Source of the DNA: Sphingobacterium oryzagri
GTDB lineage: Bacteria; Bacteroidota; Bacteroidia; Sphingobacteriales; Sphingobacteriaceae
Assembly (NCBI RefSeq): GCF_028736175.1
Contig: NZ_CP117880.1
Coordinates: 2,108,001-2,172,000, forward strand
DNA: 64,000 nt
Direction: 5' to 3'
Position 1 is the first letter of the stretch, and every line of letters begins with the position of its first letter. A model generated the notes under the pieces. It did no database searches. It had not been told where the DNA came from and was given only the letters and a program-made list of their open reading frames with translations. This document shows positions 15,049-24,510 of the stretch, in pieces. The position numbers and the translations under genes were made by a program.

Positions 15049-16857
15049 ATGAAACACCTAAACAAATTAATCCATGTGGCATTGATCACCTTGGTCATTG
15101 TGCTGCATATGGGCTGTAAAAAGGAGCATGATGCTTCAGACAACCGACGGGGCCAGGTAGTCGGTACCGTGACCGATGCCAACGGGGCGCCTATTGCGGG
15201 CGTAAAAGTGACCCTGACAGGTATCAAGGAAGAAGATCAAGTGACCACGAGTGGCAATGATGGGAATTATACTTTTAGCGAGGTGACCTACAGAACCCAT
15301 GCCGTGACCTTTGAAAAAGACGGCTGGATGGCCGTGGGCCTAACGGTAACCGCGGCCGGTTTTAATGAAGCCGGACAGGCAACGGTAGATGTGGCCATGG
15401 TAAGCGCCTCGGCCCGTATTGTGGGTACCGTAACCGATGCGCTGCAGGGCGGCGGACCACTTGCCGGCGTAACCGTCTCCATCGGTGCCGTAGGGGGAAC
15501 CGTTACCACCGACAACAGCGGCCGATTTGTGATCCCTAACCTGATTGAGAACAACTATACCGTTTCCTTTACCAAAGGTGGATATGTGGGCATTGTGCGC
15601 CCAATCACGGCTGCGGATTTTGTGGACGGCATAGTGACGCTGGACGTGCAAATGGGGGGCGAAGAGCTACTGCCCGGATTGACAGCCGTTGACTTGCGGA
15701 AAGCCGAGAAATGGTATTACAACGAGTACCGTGGCGGACGCAACGCCGATGCCTATCCACACTGGGACTGGGCCTGTAACTACATGAGCACGCTCGATTT
15801 TAGAGGTGCGTGGCAAGAGCAGAACGAAGGCACCACCCTACAGATACGCAACAGCGGCGATCAGCGAAACAACCCGGCCAATATGGATGCGTTTGACTCC
15901 TTCGTATTCGGTAGCAAGCTGATTACCGAAGATAACAAGATACTGTCGCTACGTGCCCAAACGCACAATGCTGATGCCGCAGCACCAGCCTACTTTGGCG
16001 TGCAGGTGATCGACCTGAATGCTGCACAGCCGAAGGCCGAGAAAGTGGGCAATACGCGCACCCATGGCGGTGGCTATACCGATTTCGAATTTGACCTGCA
16101 AGCCTATGTGGGCAAGGAGGTGATCATCGCCATCGGTATATACAGACAGTCTACGGGCGACTACTGGAAGCAAGTGGTGCTGCGCGCCATCCGCTTTGCC
16201 GATAGAAAGGTAGAGAACTGGGATTGGCTACCGGGCACGGAAGTGATCAACGGCTGGAAGCTATCGCAAGAAACGGCGCGCTCTACCATGCCGCATACTA
16301 AAAAGACCTTCACCGGACTAAGCCCCGTTAGCGGAAACCGCGACAACTACGTAGATGCCTACCGTGCTTGGCGGAATGTGGCCCATGTAGGTGCCGAATG
16401 GATGTTTATGCCGCTGAAAAAAGACCCGGAAGTCTTCCCTTCGGAAGGCTACATCATCAAGACCCGCAACACGCCGGAAGTAGACACGAAGGTGCCCGAG
16501 GCGTATATGTATGCTAAATTCTCGGTTGCCGCAGGAAGCAACCGCTTGGCGCTAAGCACCCGGAATTTTGGTAGCAACTTCACCTATTTTAAACTTACGG
16601 CAATAGGCAACGATGGCAGCATAACCCATTTGTCGCCGGCCTCGAACACCGCACAGCAAGCATCGGCCGCTAGCGATGGCTGTTGGCGCTTTAAGCATGG
16701 CGACGGCGGCGCGGGCAACCCCGAGGGATATGCCGTGTTTAACTACGACCTATCTGCCTTTAATGGCAAGGATGTGACGCTAGCGCTTGGGGTGTACAAT
16801 GGCGAAGCCAATACCGGAGAGAATAAACTGGTGATACATAATATTAAAATAAACTAA
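15049..16857 (+). CDS. Surface lipoprotein with two carboxypeptidase-regulatory-like domains, probable glycan-binding protein
   Basis: 602 residues with a lipobox LHMGC (Cys about 23). Two CarboxypepD_reg-like beta-sandwiches follow (about 33-110 and 115-200: VVGTVTDANGAPIAGVKVTL and IVGTVTDALQGGGPLAGVTV). The remaining 400 residues contain two similar beta-rich modules, each ending in a strand pattern (GKEVIIAIGIYRQ, GKDVTLALGVYNG) typical of carbohydrate-binding jelly rolls. It lies between the two GH76 genes, 2 bp before the second, so it is in the operon. The position suits a surface glycan-binding protein; this is inference from context. Confidence 0.7.
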   Translation: MKHLNKLIHVALITLVIVLHMGCKKEHDASDNRRGQVVGTVTDANGAPIAGVKVTLTGIKEEDQVTTSGNDGNYTFSEVTYRTHAVTFEKDGWMAVGLTVTAAGFNEAGQATVDVAMVSASARIVGTVTDALQGGGPLAGVTVSIGAVGGTVTTDNSGRFVIPNLIENNYTVSFTKGGYVGIVRPITAADFVDGIVTLDVQMGGEELLPGLTAVDLRKAEKWYYNEYRGGRNADAYPHWDWACNYMSTLDFRGAWQEQNEGTTLQIRNSGDQRNNPANMDAFDSFVFGSKLITEDNKILSLRAQTHNADAAAPAYFGVQVIDLNAAQPKAEKVGNTRTHGGGYTDFEFDLQAYVGKEVIIAIGIYRQSTGDYWKQVVLRAIRFADRKVENWDWLPGTEVINGWKLSQETARSTMPHTKKTFTGLSPVSGNRDNYVDAYRAWRNVAHVGAEWMFMPLKKDPEVFPSEGYIIKTRNTPEVDTKVPEAYMYAKFSVAAGSNRLALSTRNFGSNFTYFKLTAIGNDGSITHLSPASNTAQQASAASDGCWRFKHGDGGAGNPEGYAVFNYDLSAFNGKDVTLALGVYNGEANTGENKLVIHNIKIN

Positions 16858-16859
16858 AG

Positions 16860-18299
16860 ATGAAAAAAAGTATGATGATCGCGATGGGGAGCCTGCTATG
16901 CTTCTTCATCTGTGCCTGTAACAAGGCGAAAAGCGATGGGGAGACTACGCCGCCAGAAGACAGCAACCTGGCAACCCGCTCGTTGACCCGTGCTATGGAA
17001 ATTACCGATAACGCACTTGGCGCTTATTTTTCTGGCAGTGGCATGACCATGGCCCGCTATTATAACCCTTATACCGACAACAGATCGGCTGAAGTAGCCA
17101 GTGTGTGGATGTATACCAGCGCCATTGAGGCAGTGACCGCCATAATGCACAGCTTGGAGGTTGAAAAGGAGAAAGGTGATGCTACACGCTATAACGAACA
17201 TTTTAGCCGCTATGAGCAGGAGCTGATGAAGCTATATGATGGTGCCGAGTATTACCTCGGTACCTTTACCCTAACTTCTTATACTGGTACCAAAGAATGG
17301 ACCGTGTATGGGGTGAACCGCGGAAATTCCAAAGGCGGCGCACGTGTGGATGGTATTGAAAACGTGTATGACGACCAGATGTGGCTGATTCGCGAATTTC
17401 TGGAAGCCTACAAAGTGACCGGCAATCCCGAATTTTTAAGCAAGGCCGAATACCTGACGGCCTATGTGCTGGACGGCTGGGATTGTACGATCGATGCCAA
17501 TGGCAATGAAGTGGGCGGTATAGCTTGGGGCCCGGGCTATGCCACCAAGCATGCCTGTAGCAATGGCCCTATGGTGAGCCCGTTGGTATGGCTGCACGAG
17601 CTGTATAAAGGAAAAAGCGACCAAGCAACACGCCACTATATCGACGCGGGCGACCGGAGAACGCGCAAGCAGGAGCAGATGAGCAAGGCCGACTATTACC
17701 TGCTCTATGCCAAGAAAATATATGATTGGCAAAAGCAGGCCCTGCTGCGTGCCGATGGCGTGTATGACGATATGATGGGCGGCTGTACGCCAGGGTCGCC
17801 GCAGTTGGAGCAGATCGGCGGCGTAAGCTACCGCCGCAGCACCACCTGCCGCGATCGGGTAGGCCCAGCCATCACCTACAACAGCGGTACCATGCTATCT
17901 GGCGCGGCCGATCTATACCGCGTAACCAACGATGCCAAATACCGCGAAGATGGAACAGCCTTGGCCAATGCTTCCTTCGCTTATTTTGCGAAGAAGGGCG
18001 TCAATGTGGCGGATTACTACACCTTTGATATCAGTGGCTTTAGAAACTGGTTCAACGGCGTGCTGATGCGAGGTTATGTGGATTTTTATCCTATGCACCA
18101 GGCATCCGATGCCTACATCGCTGCCTTTCAGCAGAACCTAGACTATGCTTATGAAAACTTTTTCTACAAGGGACTGTTGCCCACAAACTTGTTGGTGGGT
18201 TGGAACCGCGATCGTGGAAAAAACAATACCGAAGGCATGTTTACCTTCGCTTTTGCCGCCGAATATGCGGTTTTGTCTAGATATGAACATACAAAATAG
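16860..18299 (+). CDS. GH76 endo-alpha-1,6-mannanase (copy 2, lipoprotein)
   Basis: 479 residues. The signal ends in a lipobox (FFICAC, Cys about 20), so unlike copy 1 it is anchored in a membrane, probably at the cell surface. Catalytic Asp pair in VYDDQMWLIREFL near residue 169; GGIAWGPGYATKHACSN near 217-233. The core matches copy 1 almost motif for motif, indicating tandem duplication with divergence of the export signal. A surface enzyme would make the oligosaccharides that SusC imports, and copy 1 could continue inside. Confidence 0.93.
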   Translation: MKKSMMIAMGSLLCFFICACNKAKSDGETTPPEDSNLATRSLTRAMEITDNALGAYFSGSGMTMARYYNPYTDNRSAEVASVWMYTSAIEAVTAIMHSLEVEKEKGDATRYNEHFSRYEQELMKLYDGAEYYLGTFTLTSYTGTKEWTVYGVNRGNSKGGARVDGIENVYDDQMWLIREFLEAYKVTGNPEFLSKAEYLTAYVLDGWDCTIDANGNEVGGIAWGPGYATKHACSNGPMVSPLVWLHELYKGKSDQATRHYIDAGDRRTRKQEQMSKADYYLLYAKKIYDWQKQALLRADGVYDDMMGGCTPGSPQLEQIGGVSYRRSTTCRDRVGPAITYNSGTMLSGAADLYRVTNDAKYREDGTALANASFAYFAKKGVNVADYYTFDISGFRNWFNGVLMRGYVDFYPMHQASDAYIAAFQQNLDYAYENFFYKGLLPTNLLVGWNRDRGKNNTEGMFTFAFAAEYAVLSRYEHTK

Positions 18300-18326
18300 C
18301 TAACCAATAGCGTAATAGAAACCTAT

Positions 18327-21300
18327 ATGATTAAGAATGTAAAGATGGAACTGAGCAGCTGTATACGAATCGTATGCCTGGTATTGCTCTTACTTCCTGC
18401 CGTGTCATGGGCACAGAATATCGTGGTGTCTGGCCGTGTGAACAGCGCGGAAGGAGAAGCCCTGGTGGGCGTATCCGTAACGGTGAAAGGAACCTCGCCG
18501 CAACTAGCCACCAGCACCAATGCCGAAGGGCAGTACAGCATACAGGTGCCACAGGGCGCCGTGCTGCACTACCGCTACGTAGGGTATATTGATGTGGAAG
18601 AAACCGTAGGCGGCAGAAGCCGTATAGACGTGGTATTGCAGGCGGATGAATCGGCCCTAGAAGAAGTTGTGGTAGTGGGCTATGGAACACAACGCAAAGT
18701 GAGTTTAACCGGAGCCGTCTCCAACATTAAAGGCGACGAAATGCGGCGCACGAAAAACGAAAACCCGCAAAACATGCTGACCGGACGTGTCCCGGGCGTG
18801 CGCGTGTGGCAACGTAGTGCCGAGCCGGGAAACTTCAACAGTAGTTTTGACATTCGAGGCCTAGGTAGCCCCTTGGTGGTGATTGACGGGATACCACGTA
18901 CTACCGCCGATTTTCAGCGCCTAAATCCCAGTGATATCGAAGATATATCGGTGCTGAAAGATGCCTCGGCCGCGATATATGGGGTGCGTGCCGCGAATGG
19001 TGTGGTACTTGTGACCACCAAAAAGGGAACCAAGACGGGGAAGACAAGTGTATCGCTGAATAGTACCTATACCTTTCAACGCCCCTCGGGATTACCGACG
19101 CTGGCCGATGCATATGAAGCGATGACGATTGAAAACGAAAGGGTGCGCAATAACATCGCATCGCCTTATAACGTCGTCTATCCGGAGAGCTCGTTTGAAG
19201 ATTTTAGAACAGGTAAACGACGTACCACCGACTGGACCTCGCTGATTTTTTCCGACTACTCACCGCAGACACAGCAGGACCTTAGCATCACGGGCGGAGC
19301 CGAGAAATCGCAATATTATGTGGGCTTGGGGCATCTGTATCAGGAAGGCTTTTTCAAATCGGGCGATTTGAACTACCGGAAAGTGAATCTCCGTTCAAAT
19401 ATCACGGCCGAAGTGACCAAAGGGCTGAGCTTTGATCTTAATTTGAGCGGCGTTGTAGACCAGCGGAATAGTCCGTATTCGAGTTCCGCAGATATTATCC
19501 GTAACTATTGGCGGCAGGGCGTACTCGCTCCAGCCTATGCCGATCCGGATAATACCATGCTTAACTATGATGGCTTGGATCTGGAAGAAAACACCGTAGC
19601 GAAGATGACGGCCGATATCTCGGGCTATCGTAAAACGGGACAAAAGCAGATTCAATCGTCGGCGAGCTTGAATTACGATTTTGCTGTGCTGAGCGATGCA
19701 CTGAAAGGCCTTTCCGCAAAAGCCTTGGTTAGTTATGATTACCGGATGGATAATAATAACATCAACCGGAGAGAGTATTACCAATATGCTTTCGACCAAG
19801 TAAGCCAGTTGTATGTACCTAAATTGTACAACATCAGTTCGCCCAACCAAGTGCGTCGGGAGATGTTTGATAAGCAACAGGTGCTCGGACAGTTTATTGC
19901 AAATTACAACCGCGAATTTAATGGCCGACATCAGGTAAGCGGTCTCTTGGGAACCGAAGTGCAAAAGCAAATGGGGGATAACTTCTTTGCGCAACGCAAC
20001 CTCGCTTTCGCCATGGATTACCTCTTTGCTGGTGTGGCACAAGACCAATTGGGGGGAATGAACAGCTCCTTGAACGATATTTATGAAACAGCTAATGCGG
20101 CGGTTTTTGGAAGGGCAAATTATACCTTCGACAACCGCTATATCGCGGAGGCACAATTCCGTTATGACGGTTCGTCGAAGTTTCTTCCCGGCCGCCAATG
20201 GGGATTTTTCCCTTCGGCATCCGTCGCCTGGCGGATCTCGGAAGAGCAGTTCTTTAAAGATTGGTCGGCGCTAGCTTTCGTGAACCAGCTGAAGCTGCGC
20301 GGTAGTTACGGGGTATTGGGAGACGATGGGAGTCTGCAATATGACTGGGCAACGGGCTACGACTATCCTGCAACATCGAGTAATGCAGGTAGCGGATATT
20401 ATGCGCAGTATGCTCCCGGCTACATGTTTGGAAACCAATTTATCTATGGTGTGTCTACCTTGCCGCTTCCCAACCAGATGATTACCTGGTTTACCTCCAA
20501 CACCTTAAATTTTGGGGTCGATTTTGAAGGATGGAATGGTCTTTTTGGCTTTGCCGTGGATTATTTTGAACGCCAGCGTAAAGGACTTTTTGCACGCCGC
20601 ACGGGCGATTTACCTACCGTGGTGGGTGCTACCGCTCCGCGCGAGAACTTAGATAGCGACAAGCATTTTGGTATGGATGTAGAACTTTCCCACCGGAACA
20701 AAATAGGGGAGCTATCTTACCGCATGAAGGCCATCGGAACCATCACCCGGCAGAAGCACTTGGTAGGTTCCGAGAAAGGACCTTGGGGAAATTCCTACGA
20801 TCGCTGGCGCAACGATAACCTGAACAACCGGACACAAGGCTTGCAGTTTGGCTATCAGGGCGCAGGACGCTATGTAGACTGGGATGATATACGGAGTTTT
20901 CCGATCTATAAAGGTAACCAAACCTTGCCGGGCGATTATAAATATGAAGACTGGAACGGCGATGGGGAGATCAATGGCTTAGACATGCGTCCACTATTTT
21001 TTGATAGCACCCCTTGGTTGAACTTCAGTTTCAGTTTTGATGCCAATTACAAGAATTTCGATATGAACTTCCTATTGCAGGGAACGGCCTTGGGCTCTAT
21101 GCAGTATTTGGAACCGCTGCGTGCCATTTGGGGAAGCAATGGGGGCGGTATACTGGAGCAGTATACCGATCGTTGGCACACGGTTGATCCGCAGGCCGAC
21201 CCTTGGGATCCTTCGCAAGAATGGGTAAGCGGTTATTACGGCTTCACGGGGAACTACCCGCTGGAGACCTCGACCTTCAACCGAGTAAGCACGGCCTACC

Positions 21301-21506
21301 TGCGCCTAAAAAGCGTGGAGCTGGGCTATACCTTACCGAAATTTAGGCCTTCCTCCAGCATGAACCTGCGGATATTTGCCAACGCGTATAACTTGTTTAC
21401 CATAACGGGGGTGAAATTTGTTGATCCGGAACACCCAGAAGATGAACTGGGCCGACTTTATCCGTTAAACAAAACTATCACAGGCGGGCTTTCACTTAGC
21501 TTTTAA
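18327..21506 (+). CDS. susC: SusC/RagA-family TonB-linked outer-membrane transporter
   Basis: 1,059 residues. Signal peptide (to about 30, VSWAQ), a CarboxypepD_reg-like domain (30-105), a TonB-box region (EEVVVVGYGTQRK, near 113-125), a plug domain with the SusC pattern (LTGRVPGVRVWQ, VVIDGIPRT, ISVLKDASAAIYGVRAANGV) and a 22-strand barrel to the C-terminus ending in an aromatic (LSLSF). It imports oligosaccharides with the SusD encoded next, powered by TonB. It follows the second GH76 by 27 bp. Confidence 0.95.
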   Translation: MIKNVKMELSSCIRIVCLVLLLLPAVSWAQNIVVSGRVNSAEGEALVGVSVTVKGTSPQLATSTNAEGQYSIQVPQGAVLHYRYVGYIDVEETVGGRSRIDVVLQADESALEEVVVVGYGTQRKVSLTGAVSNIKGDEMRRTKNENPQNMLTGRVPGVRVWQRSAEPGNFNSSFDIRGLGSPLVVIDGIPRTTADFQRLNPSDIEDISVLKDASAAIYGVRAANGVVLVTTKKGTKTGKTSVSLNSTYTFQRPSGLPTLADAYEAMTIENERVRNNIASPYNVVYPESSFEDFRTGKRRTTDWTSLIFSDYSPQTQQDLSITGGAEKSQYYVGLGHLYQEGFFKSGDLNYRKVNLRSNITAEVTKGLSFDLNLSGVVDQRNSPYSSSADIIRNYWRQGVLAPAYADPDNTMLNYDGLDLEENTVAKMTADISGYRKTGQKQIQSSASLNYDFAVLSDALKGLSAKALVSYDYRMDNNNINRREYYQYAFDQVSQLYVPKLYNISSPNQVRREMFDKQQVLGQFIANYNREFNGRHQVSGLLGTEVQKQMGDNFFAQRNLAFAMDYLFAGVAQDQLGGMNSSLNDIYETANAAVFGRANYTFDNRYIAEAQFRYDGSSKFLPGRQWGFFPSASVAWRISEEQFFKDWSALAFVNQLKLRGSYGVLGDDGSLQYDWATGYDYPATSSNAGSGYYAQYAPGYMFGNQFIYGVSTLPLPNQMITWFTSNTLNFGVDFEGWNGLFGFAVDYFERQRKGLFARRTGDLPTVVGATAPRENLDSDKHFGMDVELSHRNKIGELSYRMKAIGTITRQKHLVGSEKGPWGNSYDRWRNDNLNNRTQGLQFGYQGAGRYVDWDDIRSFPIYKGNQTLPGDYKYEDWNGDGEINGLDMRPLFFDSTPWLNFSFSFDANYKNFDMNFLLQGTALGSMQYLEPLRAIWGSNGGGILEQYTDRWHTVDPQADPWDPSQEWVSGYYGFTGNYPLETSTFNRVSTAYLRLKSVELGYTLPKFRPSSSMNLRIFANAYNLFTITGVKFVDPEHPEDELGRLYPLNKTITGGLSLSF

Positions 21507-21547
21507 TCCTTGCTGTTATGGACTTTATTAAGACAAAAAAGAATCGT

Positions 21548-23608
21548 ATGAAAAAGATATATCAGTTCACGCTGGCCATTTGTGTGTTATTTGCCTCGTG
21601 TTCAAATTTTTTAGATATCCCGCCCAAAAGCATTATTGGTGATAGCGACTTGTTTACCAGTGAGTCGGGCGTAGAGGTATACCTTGCTAGAATGTATAGC
21701 AATATGCCCTTTGAAGATTTCAAATACATGGCGCAATGGGGGGTAGAATTCAATGGATGGCTGGCTGCAATGGGCATTGAAGGCACCGGAGAGGCATTGA
21801 ATAGGGATGGAATCAGTTCGGCTTTTACCGGTGAGCGTACGCCGTACTGGGGCAAAGCCATGACGCTTTTGCGGGATGCGAACTACCTGATCGAAAATCT
21901 TCCCCAATACAAGGATGCTTTTCCTGAAATTACCTATAACCACTACCTGGGCGAGGCCTATTTCGTTCGTGCATTTGTATTCGATGCGATGGCTAGACGA
22001 TTTGGAGGTGTGCCGTTGGTGACCAAAGTAATTGCCTACCCGGCAGAGCAAGCCGAATTGGAAGTGCCGCGTGCCAGCGAAGAGGAAACTTGGAATCAGG
22101 TGCTAGCCGACTTTGATCAGGCGGCAGCCTTACTGTCGACGGCAAGCCCGAAGCGCGGCTATGCCAACAAGTATGTGGCGCTAGCCTTTAAATCGGAAGC
22201 CATGCTTTATGCAGGCAGCGTAGCGAAATACAACGAAACGGTAGCGGGCCGGCTTACTGGGCTAGGCGATAAAACCGGGGTTCGGGTGATTGGCTTTGCG
22301 GAAAATGCTTGGCAACCGGCATCGAAGAAATATTTCAGAGAGGCCTATCTCGCTGCGCGTGAAGTGATGCAGGGCGGCAAATATGCGCTCTATAAAAAGA
22401 AATGGGCGGCTAACGATCGGGAAGCGCAATACCAAAATATGGTCGACATGTTCAGCGATGCGGAAAGTCCAGAAAATATCTATCTGAAGGAATACACTTT
22501 TCCGGTATCTACCCACGGTTATGATGCCTATAGTGCGCCTTTTATCTTTAAAGCACCTTTAGCATCGGGCACTTGTCCTACGCTTGACTTTATGGAGCTT
22601 TATGAAGGCTTTCCGCGCTATCCCGATGGCACGATTAAGGTAACGACGGGCAACTCCAATACGCAAGGTGATTATTTGCTGTATGATAATCCGATGGACT
22701 TCTTTAGCAATGCCGAGCCTCGATTGCGGGCATACGTGATATTCCCCGGTGACCGATTCAAAGGCAGAGATATTGAAGTACGCGCAGGTGTTTACACAGG
22801 GGCTGTACCGGTGAAACCGTTTTTCACGGATTATTCCTATCAAGCGGCAGAGAACAGGTACCAAAACTTGAATGCCTACCGGGCAACGCCGAAAACCCTT
22901 TTTCTAAGCCCACGGGAAGGTGTGTCACAGGAAGTGGTGAATTACAACGGGACAACCATAACCGCTGCCGGTGCCAACGGTCCATTTTTTGACAATGGCG
23001 AAGGAAACCTGACGGGGTTGTATGGCAGAAAATGGTTGAACCCCGATCCTGCCTTTGTGGCCGGAGAGGGAAGATCGGACCAACACTTTGTGTTGATGCG
23101 TTATGCGGAAGTGTTATTGAATGCTGCGGAAGCTGCCGTGGAACTATCCCTTGCTGGAGAGGCTTCGCCTGATGGAGCAGACCTGATGCAAGTGGCTACA
23201 CAAGCGGTGAACGATATTCGGGAGCGCGCCGGAGCATCGTTGTTGCCGGGCGTACTGACGGCGACCGAGAGCGGACGCAATACGGTGCGCAAGGAGAGAC
23301 GCAAAGAGCTGGCTTTGGAACATAAGTCGAAATGGGATATCCGCCGCTGGCGGGTGCAGCACTATGAAGGACGGAATGGTTTCTGGGGGGAGAACAGAAA
23401 TAAGGACGCATTTAGTAATAATATCCGCTATCGTTTCCGCGGACTTTACCCTTTCTTCTCGACCAATAGCGGAAAATACTTTTTCGATGCCAGATTTCAA
23501 TGGGTGAGTTTGAAAACCTTTGAATACAATGTGATCGACTATTATTTCGCCATTCCGGGCGGAGAAGTAGCGAAGAGTGCGGTGATAGACCAGCAGCCCA
23601 ACCGCTAA
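21548..23608 (+). CDS. susD: SusD/RagB-family nutrient-binding outer-membrane lipoprotein
   Basis: 686 residues from the ATG at 21548, chosen because MKKIYQFTLAICVLFASC is a compact lipoprotein signal; an ATG at 21518 adds 10 charged residues. Lipobox FASC, then the SusD start (SNFLDIPPKSIIGDSDLF). TPR-like helices include the AYFVRAFVFDAMARRFGGVP motif near 140. RRKELALEHKSKWDIRRW near the C-terminus is typical. It forms the lid on SusC and binds glycan at the surface. It starts 41 bp after susC. Confidence 0.95.
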   Translation: MKKIYQFTLAICVLFASCSNFLDIPPKSIIGDSDLFTSESGVEVYLARMYSNMPFEDFKYMAQWGVEFNGWLAAMGIEGTGEALNRDGISSAFTGERTPYWGKAMTLLRDANYLIENLPQYKDAFPEITYNHYLGEAYFVRAFVFDAMARRFGGVPLVTKVIAYPAEQAELEVPRASEEETWNQVLADFDQAAALLSTASPKRGYANKYVALAFKSEAMLYAGSVAKYNETVAGRLTGLGDKTGVRVIGFAENAWQPASKKYFREAYLAAREVMQGGKYALYKKKWAANDREAQYQNMVDMFSDAESPENIYLKEYTFPVSTHGYDAYSAPFIFKAPLASGTCPTLDFMELYEGFPRYPDGTIKVTTGNSNTQGDYLLYDNPMDFFSNAEPRLRAYVIFPGDRFKGRDIEVRAGVYTGAVPVKPFFTDYSYQAAENRYQNLNAYRATPKTLFLSPREGVSQEVVNYNGTTITAAGANGPFFDNGEGNLTGLYGRKWLNPDPAFVAGEGRSDQHFVLMRYAEVLLNAAEAAVELSLAGEASPDGADLMQVATQAVNDIRERAGASLLPGVLTATESGRNTVRKERRKELALEHKSKWDIRRWRVQHYEGRNGFWGENRNKDAFSNNIRYRFRGLYPFFSTNSGKYFFDARFQWVSLKTFEYNVIDYYFAIPGGEVAKSAVIDQQPNR

Positions 23609-23671
23609 GGATGCGGGGAGCAATGCTGCAATAGAAAATAAATAGAACAAAGAAAATCTAAAAATAATCAG

Positions 23672-24487
23672 ATGAAAAAGACAAGCATGTTTATAGCCTT
23701 AGCGTCTCTTTTGTTGTTGGCTTCTTGCAACCTCTTCGAGCTGGATAGTTATCCAGCTCCGGCAGAAACCCTGCACGGAGAGGTGGTGGATGTGGCTACC
23801 GGAAAGCGGGTGCTAACGGATCAAGGAAGTGAAGGAATACGGGTGCGCCTTATTGAGACCAGCTGGGGAGAAAATGTAACACCCAATCCAGACTTTTTCT
23901 GTATGCCGGATGGCACATTCCAGCATACGAAAATTTTTAAGGGAACCTATAACGTACAGATAGATGGGCCATTTATTCCCTTACTGCGTGAAGATGAGCG
24001 CGGAGTGCCCATTGCCGATGAGACGAAAGACCTTGACATTGAGGGTGTAACAGAGGCGAAATTTGAGGTGCAGCCCTTCCTGAATGTGGAATGGGTGGGC
24101 GAGCCGCAAGTAGTGAATGGCAAGATACAGGCGAAGGTGCGGGTGAGCCGCGGTGTGACGGAGAACGAATTTCGCGAGAAAATAGAGCCCATGGGCGGCT
24201 ACAGCAGCAGCTTTCAAAACGTGACCGATATTCAGCTGTTTGTTAGCTATTCCTCGTCGGTAGGATACCGTGCACGCGATGAGCGCTGGACAAGCGCCAT
24301 TGACTATACCGGCTCTTCATTTAATAGTTTGCTCGGACAGACGGTGACAATCGAGTCAAACGGAACGATTCCACCGGGGCGAATTGTATTTATCCGCGCA
24401 GCGGCACGTATCAACTACGATACACCGGTCGGAAGCGGTACTAGACGCTACAACTATACGGATGCCAAAGAGGTATTTGTAAACTAA
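23672..24487 (+). CDS. DUF3823-type lipoprotein (SusE/F position)
   Basis: 271 residues with lipobox LLASC (Cys about 19). The DUF3823 N-terminal beta-sandwich is recognisable: NLFELDSYPAPAETLHGEVV, GIRVRLIETSWG and FPDGTFQ-like MPDGTFQHTKIFKGTYNVQ. A second beta-rich domain follows from about 130. These lipoproteins replace SusE/F in many Bacteroidota PULs and are thought to bind glycan at the surface. In the operon, 63 bp after susD and 23 bp before the next gene. Confidence 0.85.
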   Translation: MKKTSMFIALASLLLLASCNLFELDSYPAPAETLHGEVVDVATGKRVLTDQGSEGIRVRLIETSWGENVTPNPDFFCMPDGTFQHTKIFKGTYNVQIDGPFIPLLREDERGVPIADETKDLDIEGVTEAKFEVQPFLNVEWVGEPQVVNGKIQAKVRVSRGVTENEFREKIEPMGGYSSSFQNVTDIQLFVSYSSSVGYRARDERWTSAIDYTGSSFNSLLGQTVTIESNGTIPPGRIVFIRAAARINYDTPVGSGTRRYNYTDAKEVFVN

Positions 24488-24510
24488 GGACAGGAAAATA
24501 TAGATAGGTA

